From assembly GCA_937863625.1 (NCBI GenBank), contig CALMGO010000525.1, positions 1-5,736 on the forward strand: DNA of 5,736 bases, in the 5' to 3' direction. Below are positions 1 to 5,736 of the stretch, one piece after another. Every line of letters begins with the position of its first letter. Within the stretch, counting starts at the first letter, position 1. The position numbers and the translations under genes are program-made. The notes beneath the pieces were generated by a model. The model had not been told where the DNA came from. It saw only the letters and a program-made list of their open reading frames with translations, and searched no databases. Source of the DNA: an uncultured bacterium (GTDB lineage Bacteria; Planctomycetota; DG-23; SLPQ01).

Positions 1-2
1 TC

Positions 3-2663
3 ACGCCCTTCCGCAAGTACGCCGAAATCCCATATGCCGGATCGGAGGCTATCTTTGTCTTTTTCATAATCGCGGCGGCCTGCGTCTTCTATCGCGCCGC
101 AAAGGAACCCTCCGCAGCGCTGGGACTCGCCGCCGGGTATTTCTCCGGCATCGCCTTTGAGATCCGGCAGGACGCCACCGCCTATTTCCTCCTCTTCGTC
201 GCGCTTGCCTACCTCGCCGCCGTCTTTCGCGAGAGAACTATCTTCCCCCGTCGCGCCTTCGCCGCGGCCGTCTCTGCAGTGATTGTCTTTGCCATCCTCG
301 TTGCGCCTTTTATCCTCTGGGTAAAGCACGTAACCGGCCGCTTCTACTCCGGCCCCAGGTTCGCCCAAACCTGGCGCATGCGCTCCGAACTCGACACCAT
401 GGTCAAATACGGCAACTGGGGGCCCGCGCTTCTGTCTTATTTCAGCCTCTCCGGCGACCAGTCATTGCTTGAAAGCCCCTATTACGGCGTCGCCCCCTAT
501 CACAAGCAGAAGATCTCCGCCGGTTCTGATTCGATTTCACCGGGCAAGACGCTTCGGTCGCTGCGCCCGGGCCTGCTTATCCCCGCATGGTCGGTGCTCT
601 GGAAACAGATGCTGCCGCCCGGGACGTGGATTTTCGCGGTCATCGGCCTGGTGAGCGCCGTCGCACAGAAACGCTGGCTGCTTCTTGGCTTCGTGGCGGC
701 CCTTGTCCTGCCGTCCGTGTGGGTCACGATGGTTCTTTATGTGCTTGGCCGCTTTTATGTGGTCGCGGTCATTGCGATGCTCATTCTCTCAGCGCGAGGT
801 TTCGAGATCGTCCTCTCCCGGATTGCCGCCCCTCTTGTCCGGCGACAGCTCGTGCGTCCGGCCGTCCTCGTCTTTCTCGGCGTTCCTCTTATGCTCTCGC
901 TTTCCCTCGCGTCCAGCGCGCTTGATTGGGAGCGTTCGCTTCGCGGGCACTTTGGAAACTACGAGCGCGCCTTCGAAAGCAAGATGGACGCGCTCGTGCC
1001 GAATATTGACGAGCTCGTCCCGAAGGGATCCTCCATCATCGCGGCGACCCCCTGGATCGACGCGCGCCTCGGCCGCACGTGGTTGGCGAGACCAGTCGCC
1101 CGGCCGCGCGACATCGCCGAATACGCGCGCAAGCGTTCGGCCGATTTTCTCCTCGTGTCAGATTCCGATGGTTACTTCATGCGCTACTCTCCAGATGACA
1201 TCATCCGCGAACTGCCCGGCGCAAAAATCGTTTTCGACGACAAGTTCGCCGGAGAACGCTTCGTCCTGCTCGACCTCTCCGTAAACGGCAAGGCCACGAG
1301 CGCATACGTCCCGAAAGGCCGCTTTCAGAAATTCATCCTCATCACCGTCGATACTCTCAGAAAGGACCGCCTCGGTTGCTACGGATACGACCTGCCGACC
1401 TCGCCCGCAATCGACGCATTCGCCTCTTCATCAATCGTATTCGAAAATGCCTTCTCCCCCTGCCCCTTTACCTGCCCTTCGCTTACCGGCATACACACGT
1501 CGCGCTTCCCGGGACTGGTCCGGTCAGGCTTCGCCAACGGCTTTCCCGTCGACCCCGTCGCCGCCGCCACCCTTGCCAAAGTCTTCAGACGAAACCTCTA
1601 CCATACCGCCGCCTTCGTGGGCAACTACACCCTGCGTCCGACCTGTGGGCTCACCGACGGCTTTGATACATACAGCGCGCTTTTCACCTCGGCCGAGATA
1701 AACCGGCTCAAGCCCGAGCGCATCGCATCAAGCCTCACCCCGCCCGCCATTGCGTGGTTGCGCAGCCAGCGCAAGAACCCGTTCTTTCTCTGGATTCACT
1801 ACCAGGACCCCCACGGCCCCTATACTCCGCCGCCGCCCTATGATACGCTTTTCACGGCGGACCTGCCCGAGCCCATGCCGCTGCCGCCGTGCGATGGCAT
1901 ATCGGGCATCGGCGGCATCCCCGACTACCAGATCCTCGGCGACCATCGCGATTTCCACTACTACCATGCGCAGTACGAAGGCGAAATAGCCTTCGCCGAT
2001 TCGTACATTGCAAAGGTCCTGGACGCCCTCGCCGAGCTCGAAATCGCCGATGAGACGGTCGTCATCATTTCGGCCGACCACGGCGAGGCGTTCGGCGAAC
2101 ACAACTACTATTTCGCGCACGGACAATGGGTCGGCCCCGAGCTCACCGCCGTGCCTCTTCTCGTCAAAATTCCCGGCATGCGCAGCGCGCGATGCCCCGC
2201 GCCCGTGAGCACCGTAGATATCGCTCCCGCCATCGTTTCGCTGGCGGGTTTCAAACGTCCGGCCAGTTTCCTCGGCGAAAGCCTCGTCACTACTTTTAAG
2301 ACCGGCCGCCGCGAAGGACACTTCTTCACCGAAAACGCCTTCTCCATCGCCGCTTTCGAAGGCCCCTACTGCTTTCAGTGGGGGGCCCCGCGCGCCATGA
2401 CCGGGAGCCCCGAAAACGTCAAGGCCGTCGACCCCGCGTCCATCGACTTCTCAACTGCCCCCATGGCGCTCTACGATATAGCGAAAGACCCCCTCTGCAC
2501 CACCGACATATCCGCCAGCGAACCCCGCTGGGCGCAATATTTGCGCGGCCTGTGTATAGAGCACATTACGCGCTCAGCGGCCTTCAATCGAAGGAGCAAC
2601 AACCTCCCCCTCGACGAAGAAACACGTCGAGCCCTCGAGTCGCTGGGATATCTCAACAGGTAG
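3..2663 (+). CDS. PMT/ArnT-like membrane glycosyltransferase fused to a C-terminal sulfatase-like (alkaline phosphatase superfamily) domain; 5' partial
   Basis: The frame is open from the first complete codon (position 3) to TAG at 2661-2663, giving 886 visible residues; the true start lies left of the window. The GTG at 279 falls inside a membrane helix and is not a credible start. Visible residues 14-32 (SEAIFVFF...), 40-75 (with R55) and 86-106 resemble the middle helices of PMT/ArnT-type (GT39/GT83-like) glycosyltransferases. Further helices lie near 207-267, including a GRFYVVAVIAML stretch resembling the family's late helix, and near 286-304. Residues 305-440 look like the usual extracytoplasmic tail. 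Residues 444 to about 790 form a sulfatase-like domain: ILITVDTLRKD with metal ligand D450, candidate nucleophile T490 in CPFTCPS, H599 and H604 in WIHYQDPHGPY, D692-H693 in SADHGEAFGEH, and H706. The C-terminal LESLGYL is typical of sulfatase-like proteins. The glycosyltransferase catalytic acidic residues would be upstream and cannot be checked. It ends 13 bp from a convergent operon. Domain calls are fairly sure; the substrate is unknown. Confidence 0.85.
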   Translation, partial: TPFRKYAEIPYAGSEAIFVFFIIAAACVFYRAAKEPSAALGLAAGYFSGIAFEIRQDATAYFLLFVALAYLAAVFRERTIFPRRAFAAAVSAVIVFAILVAPFILWVKHVTGRFYSGPRFAQTWRMRSELDTMVKYGNWGPALLSYFSLSGDQSLLESPYYGVAPYHKQKISAGSDSISPGKTLRSLRPGLLIPAWSVLWKQMLPPGTWIFAVIGLVSAVAQKRWLLLGFVAALVLPSVWVTMVLYVLGRFYVVAVIAMLILSARGFEIVLSRIAAPLVRRQLVRPAVLVFLGVPLMLSLSLASSALDWERSLRGHFGNYERAFESKMDALVPNIDELVPKGSSIIAATPWIDARLGRTWLARPVARPRDIAEYARKRSADFLLVSDSDGYFMRYSPDDIIRELPGAKIVFDDKFAGERFVLLDLSVNGKATSAYVPKGRFQKFILITVDTLRKDRLGCYGYDLPTSPAIDAFASSSIVFENAFSPCPFTCPSLTGIHTSRFPGLVRSGFANGFPVDPVAAATLAKVFRRNLYHTAAFVGNYTLRPTCGLTDGFDTYSALFTSAEINRLKPERIASSLTPPAIAWLRSQRKNPFFLWIHYQDPHGPYTPPPPYDTLFTADLPEPMPLPPCDGISGIGGIPDYQILGDHRDFHYYHAQYEGEIAFADSYIAKVLDALAELEIADETVVIISADHGEAFGEHNYYFAHGQWVGPELTAVPLLVKIPGMRSARCPAPVSTVDIAPAIVSLAGFKRPASFLGESLVTTFKTGRREGHFFTENAFSIAAFEGPYCFQWGAPRAMTGSPENVKAVDPASIDFSTAPMALYDIAKDPLCTTDISASEPRWAQYLRGLCIEHITRSAAFNRRSNNLPLDEETRRALESLGYLNR

Positions 2664-2676
2664 GAGACCTTGCCCG

Positions 2677-4329
2677 TCACCGAGACGGATGTGCACCCTG
2701 ATTTGATTTGCGAGACGTCTCTTCTGCGCCGGCCGGGACTTCGAAGTAGTCCTGCGCCTTGAGACGTTCGTACCTGAGCCTGTCCTGCTCGTCGCCTATC
2801 TCGTCGGTGACGTCGTAAAACTTGTACGGCTTGGGCACCTCGCTGAAATAGCTCCGGTCCGGCAGCAGTTCCAGGTCCTCGTTGAAATACTCCGTCATCA
2901 CCAGCCGCAGAGTGTTCACCGGAGTGATTCCGGCGTATAGCTTATCCCGGCCTCCGTCCGGCAGATACACCGCCGCAAGTATCGACATCCTGTCGGCAAG
3001 ATAAGTGTTGTCGATGTTCTCGTGCTCCGTGAAGGTCCCCGAACCGTGGTCCCCCTGGATGATTATTACCGGCTTCGGACTTCGCTCCAGCAGACTGTTA
3101 ACGACCGTCTTGATTTTCGAATTTACAAATCTCACCTGGTCCACGTATCGCCGCATCGCCTCGGAGCGTGTGATGCCTTCCGGACAGATAAGGCGATTGG
3201 CGCTCTGGAACCCGTAGTAGCGCTTGATGTCCGAAGGCCCCCCTGAACTGTTGAAAATGTAAGGCGGATGTGGAATCATGATGTGCGCAAAAACGAAATA
3301 CCGTTTGACCGGGCTGCCTACCCGCGGCAGCGCGTCCAGCATGTAAAGCACCCTCTCTCTGTCCTGTTCGCTTTTGTCCTCATTGCTGACAAGAGGCGTC
3401 CCGTCCATCACGCCGCGCGCAAACTCCCCCTTCTCCTCCGCCCGGCGCAAAAACAAGTCCGCGTCCCTTATCGTCGTGACGTAGAACCCGTTGTCAAACG
3501 CCACAAAACCGTAACCTTGTGTCCTCGCTATCGATCTCACCTTGCTGTGGGCCGTCATCTCCGTGACGGGGGCGTAGTCCTCATAGTCCTCTCCCACCTT
3601 TGCCACCAGTTCGTCCAGGTACTCAAGGTTCAGGCTCGACGACAGAGAAAACCGCGTGTGGCTGTAGTTCGAGTGCGCCTTGTCAGCGACATAAAACCCC
3701 TTCGCGCGAAGAAATTCGATCATCTCCGTATTGTCATATCCGTATATTTCCGCGAGGTTGTCCGCCCTGCCGTACGCGTCCAGGATTATGTAAAAGACGT
3801 CCGGCGAATTAGCAATCTCCTTGGCGGCCATTTCGTCCACAAGTGTATGCCCGTGGCGGATGTAGTACACCCGGTTACGCGCCTTGTAGCTTCCTATGGT
3901 AAAGAGCGGCACCGCCACCAGGACCACCGATACGAAATTGACGATCTTCGCCAGATCCGCCAAGTCCTTCTTCGTTCGAAATACCGCCGCCGCGCCGACC
4001 GCAAACACCGCCACGAAAACCGCCAGCACCACGCTGGGCTTGCCTATGAATGACATCCCCCCCGAACGTGAATATGCCGACAGCAGGTTCACCGCGTGTT
4101 CGTAGGAAAAAAAGAGAATTGCGAAAAGAGACACCAGGAGGCCGCTCTTGCGCGCGTCGCGCATGATACCCGCAAGCACCGCCCACGCCGCCCCCGCCAG
4201 AACACCCGCGTAGAGAACCGGGGTCACCAGTTGCCGGATGGGAAATTCCTGCATGTTCTGCGAGTATTTGAAAAGTATCGGGAAGACCGCTATCAATATC
4301 GGGTGCAGAGTGGGAAACCGCCGTTTCAC
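2677..4329 (-). CDS. Membrane-anchored sulfatase-like / LTA synthase-like hydrolase or transferase
   Basis: This 550-residue protein has an N-terminal membrane region followed by an extracytoplasmic alkaline-phosphatase-superfamily domain. Hydrophobic segments lie near residues 8-22, 36-55, 62-83, 98-117 and 129-147. The catalytic domain starts near 176: DVFYIILDAYGRAD gives metal ligand D184, NYSHTRFSLSSSLN gives candidate nucleophile T225, FAHIMIPHPPY gives H349 and H354, and IIQGDHGSGT gives D427-H428. The tail (AVYLP, ITPVNTLR, LLPDRSYFS, FYDVTDEI) matches a pattern I recall from proteins annotated as sulfatase-like hydrolase/transferase. Thr as nucleophile argues for phospho-group chemistry, as in LTA synthase or phosphoethanolamine transferases, rather than formylglycine sulfatase activity; this is inference. 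The start is GTG at 4329-4327, overlapping the methyltransferase stop by GTGA and preceded by a good GGAGG site, so the two genes are cotranslated. The stop is TGA at 2679-2677. The donor and acceptor are not predictable. Confidence 0.85.
   Translation of the reverse strand: MKRRFPTLHPILIAVFPILFKYSQNMQEFPIRQLVTPVLYAGVLAGAAWAVLAGIMRDARKSGLLVSLFAILFFSYEHAVNLLSAYSRSGGMSFIGKPSVVLAVFVAVFAVGAAAVFRTKKDLADLAKIVNFVSVVLVAVPLFTIGSYKARNRVYYIRHGHTLVDEMAAKEIANSPDVFYIILDAYGRADNLAEIYGYDNTEMIEFLRAKGFYVADKAHSNYSHTRFSLSSSLNLEYLDELVAKVGEDYEDYAPVTEMTAHSKVRSIARTQGYGFVAFDNGFYVTTIRDADLFLRRAEEKGEFARGVMDGTPLVSNEDKSEQDRERVLYMLDALPRVGSPVKRYFVFAHIMIPHPPYIFNSSGGPSDIKRYYGFQSANRLICPEGITRSEAMRRYVDQVRFVNSKIKTVVNSLLERSPKPVIIIQGDHGSGTFTEHENIDNTYLADRMSILAAVYLPDGGRDKLYAGITPVNTLRLVMTEYFNEDLELLPDRSYFSEVPKPYKFYDVTDEIGDEQDRLRYERLKAQDYFEVPAGAEETSRKSNQGAHPSR
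4326..4329 (-). other. GTGA stop/start overlap coupling two operon genes
   Basis: The - strand reads CAGTGA, in which the methyltransferase stop TGA and the GTG start of the membrane enzyme share bases. Four-base overlaps of this kind are standard marks of translational coupling, so the two proteins should be made together. Confidence 0.8.
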
Positions 4330-5708
4330 TGCGCGCCCCTCCCGCGCATGAGATAAAGCACCCTCTCGCTGTCGCCCACGCGCTCACATCGCTCTATCTC
4401 AAATACCTTCGAAAAGGCCTCCTCGAAATGCTCGCGGTCGTACTCGTCGAATATGTCTTCCCGCGTCGATAAAAGCCTCTGCACCTGCGAGTCGCTCTTC
4501 GGCACAAACTCTATCACGAGCGTCCGTCCCGCCTCCCGCAAGAACTCCGCCACTTTCAAAAGCGGCACGTTGTTGGATATCGCCATGTGGTGAATAAGCG
4601 CAAGCGCCATCACCATGTCCGCCGGGCCCCTCTCCAGAAGCCCCCGCCGCTCGCGGCCGGCCCAGCCTATGGGGCCGCTCGGGTTGGTGAGGTCCAGCAC
4701 CAGCGGCAGGAGATTTGTCTCTTTTTTCGCGACGACGGTAAGGTAGTTCTTCTCCACCGCCGCTGCGTCCACATCAAAGGCGATAGTCCGCGCGCCCAGC
4801 ACACACGGTATCCGGCTGTATGCGCCGGTGTTGGCCCCCAGGTCCCACACGGTCTTCGGCTTGACCGTGGCGGCGTACTCCGCCACGAGAGCGGCCTTTG
4901 CGTCCGCCGCCGCCTCGCTGTAGTTGGTGTCGCTGTAGTAATCCGCCCACTCAGTCCCCGCAGGCCGGTACGAGAGTTTCCTTACCGTCGATTCGAGGCT
5001 GCTTAGGATGCCCATGAAACCCGTCCGGCTTACCTTGCCCTCCGGCTTCTTTGCGCTCTCCTGCCCGCCCCCTTCGGCAAAGCGGCCGTGAAGATGTACA
5101 TGCACGAGTAACCCGAACGAGAGCTTCGTCCGCCACGGCAGCATCTTCCTCGACAGGTCCAGCGGCACGCCGTCGATAAATACCCGCATCAGTTGCGACA
5201 GCCTCGCGTCGGTCTTGCTCATAAGCGCCAGCGGCGCCAGAAAATGCTGACAAAACTGCCTGTACGCCACCCACGGCCGCCCTTCGACGTGTTTCTCAAA
5301 CGACAGCGTGTCTATCAGGACCGGACGCCCGTTGGTAAACTGCACGTTGTATGCGCTTGCATCCTTTAGCGCCATCCCGTACGAAAGCGCTCGCTTCTGG
5401 ATATTAAGCGTCAAAAGCGCCGCGTCTTTCAGTTGGCTGAAACACCACTCATACGGATAGGAGATAAAACCTATGATCTCCGGCCGTATCGTCTTGTAGT
5501 GCAGTCGGCTCACTTCCGGAGTGATGTCCACTTCCTTATGACGCACGAGTAACCCCGAGTCGGTCAGTTTCTTGTAGAGACCCGACTCCATGAGTTTATC
5601 GTAATGAGGGGCGTAAGAAGTGTTTACCTGCCGGTAGAGAATGCCTTCGCGCTCAAATAAAAAGCCACTCGGGTCGCGAAACGAACTGGAAAGCGTGCCG
5701 TCACTCAT
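4326..5708 (-). CDS. NoeA-like two-domain class I SAM-dependent methyltransferase
   Basis: This 460-residue soluble, probably cytoplasmic protein has two parts. Residues 10-210 form a conserved domain with marks such as FRDPSGFLFEREG, LYRQVN, FISYPYEW, LKDASAYN, LIDTLSFE, YRQFCQHFLAPLALM and IDGVPLDL. I recall this pattern from proteins annotated as SAM-dependent methyltransferases related to nodulation protein NoeA. A variable Gly/Lys-rich linker covers about 211-228. The C-terminal half is a Rossmann methyltransferase: motif I VWDLGANTGAYS (288-298), acidic strand-2 end AFDVD (310-314), then DMVMALALIHHM and a final strand TLVIEFVPK. The start ATG is at 5708-5706, inside ATGAGTGA shared with the stop of an upstream gene. 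No GGAG-type site precedes it, only AAAGAAG abutting the ATG, so translation probably depends on coupling. The conserved region begins right after this start, supporting it. The stop is TGA at 4328-4326. The methyl acceptor is unknown; the neighbours suggest a surface glycan or lipid-linked precursor. Confidence 0.85.
   Translation of the reverse strand: MSDGTLSSSFRDPSGFLFEREGILYRQVNTSYAPHYDKLMESGLYKKLTDSGLLVRHKEVDITPEVSRLHYKTIRPEIIGFISYPYEWCFSQLKDAALLTLNIQKRALSYGMALKDASAYNVQFTNGRPVLIDTLSFEKHVEGRPWVAYRQFCQHFLAPLALMSKTDARLSQLMRVFIDGVPLDLSRKMLPWRTKLSFGLLVHVHLHGRFAEGGGQESAKKPEGKVSRTGFMGILSSLESTVRKLSYRPAGTEWADYYSDTNYSEAAADAKAALVAEYAATVKPKTVWDLGANTGAYSRIPCVLGARTIAFDVDAAAVEKNYLTVVAKKETNLLPLVLDLTNPSGPIGWAGRERRGLLERGPADMVMALALIHHMAISNNVPLLKVAEFLREAGRTLVIEFVPKSDSQVQRLLSTREDIFDEYDREHFEEAFSKVFEIERCERVGDSERVLYLMRGRGAQ
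4336..4343 (-). promoter_or_regulatory. Shine-Dalgarno site for the sulfatase-like membrane gene
   Basis: On the - strand the bases read GGGAGGGG, containing GGAGG eight bases before the GTG at 4329. The site lies inside the last codons of the methyltransferase gene. It decides the start of the downstream gene: no other nearby start has such a site, and the protein's first membrane helix follows it directly. Confidence 0.7.
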
Positions 5709-5736
5709 CTTCTTTGGTGTCGTTGGTGTCGTCGGT
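5701..5736 (-). CDS. C-terminal end of an unidentified upstream operon gene (3' fragment)
   Basis: Reading leftward from the window edge, one frame gives 11 codons, TDDTNDTKEDE, then TGA at 5703-5701. The stop overlaps the methyltransferase start by 8 bp (ATGAGTGA). A charged, hydrophilic tail ending at the next gene's start codon is what a coupled operon neighbour looks like, and it would explain why the methyltransferase has no proper ribosome binding site. The fragment is far too short to assign a family, and the possibility that it is only untranslated leader remains. Confidence 0.5.
   Translation of the reverse strand, partial: TDDTNDTKEDE
5715..5732. repeat. Two tandem copies of a 9-bp unit (TGGTGTCGT)
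   Basis: Two exact adjacent copies lie at 5715-5723 and 5724-5732. On the - strand they fall in the proposed acidic C-terminal tail and encode the near-repeat DDT-NDT. A 9-bp unit keeps the frame, so it would be a small in-frame duplication, possibly longer beyond the window edge. With only two copies visible, chance or codon reuse is possible. Confidence 0.5.

Noticed and set aside
279..281. GTG as start codon of the fusion gene
   Set aside because: The frame is open to the left edge and encodes typical PMT-like helices before this codon, which itself falls inside a helix. The real start is outside the window.
1473..1475. Cys 491 (visible numbering) as a formylglycine precursor
   Set aside because: It is one residue too close to the Pro-Ser pair to match C-x-P-S-R, and the Arg of that motif is absent; the aligned residue is Thr 490.
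1728..2321. 197-codon open frame on the - strand
   Set aside because: It lies opposite the most conserved part of the sulfatase-like domain and shows no domain of its own; shadow frame.
2610..2631. Inverted repeat CTCGACG / CGTCGAG with an 8-base loop, candidate terminator
   Set aside because: The stem is only 7 bp, lies inside the coding sequence before the stop, and is not followed by a T-run.
2712..2721. Perfect 10-bp palindrome GAGACGTCTC near the end of the - operon
   Set aside because: It has no loop and no T-run and lies within codons of the membrane enzyme; a palindrome this short is expected by chance at modest frequency.
3268..4053. 261-codon open frame on the + strand
   Set aside because: It is fully antisense to the membrane sulfatase-like gene, whose motifs are intact. 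The translation is rich in Arg, His and Val with no recognisable domain, as expected of a GC-rich shadow frame.
3344..4367. 14-bp exact repeat TAAAGCACCCTCTC at 3344-3357 and 4354-4367
   Set aside because: Both copies encode the same short peptide ERVLY in two unrelated proteins; shared codons explain it and no mobile-element structure surrounds them.

Overview
The window looks like bacterial chromosomal DNA, GC-rich, tightly packed, with many codons ending in C or G and a GTG start on one gene. All recognisable products belong to cell-surface or envelope glycan chemistry: a multi-pass glycosyltransferase fused to a sulfatase-like domain, a membrane-anchored sulfatase-like/LTA-synthase-like enzyme, and a two-domain SAM methyltransferase of the NoeA-like type. 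The protein architectures suggest a Gram-negative or environmental lineage. Nothing here fixes a phylum.

Layout. From the left edge to 2663 (+ strand) runs one open frame, cut by the window at its 5' end. It encodes the C-terminal half of a PMT/ArnT-like membrane glycosyltransferase, then a periplasmic linker, then a complete alkaline-phosphatase-superfamily (sulfatase-like) domain. After a 13-bp gap comes a convergent block on the - strand, read from right to left. It begins with the last 11 codons of an otherwise unseen gene (5736-5701). Next is a 460-aa methyltransferase (5708-4326), then a 550-aa membrane enzyme of the sulfatase-like family (4329-2677). The - strand genes overlap by 8 bp (ATGAGTGA) and 4 bp (GTGA), so they are almost certainly one translationally coupled operon whose promoter lies right of the window.

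How the parts may work together. Both alkaline-phosphatase-superfamily domains carry Thr, not Cys or Ser, where classical sulfatases carry the formylglycine precursor. They are therefore more likely phospho-group transferases or hydrolases, like LTA synthase or phosphoethanolamine transferase, than sulfate-ester hydrolases. The inferred picture is a surface-polymer decoration locus: a lipid-linked sugar transferred outside the membrane, phospho-substituents added or removed there, and a cytoplasmic methyltransferase acting on a precursor. Substrates cannot be read from sequence.

The most interesting points are the glycosyltransferase-sulfatase fusion, the Thr nucleophiles, and a possible protein-kinase-like catalytic core hidden in the N-terminal half of the methyltransferase. 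I saw no RNA genes, mobile elements, CRISPR arrays or convincing terminators. No non-coding stretch exceeds 13 bp.
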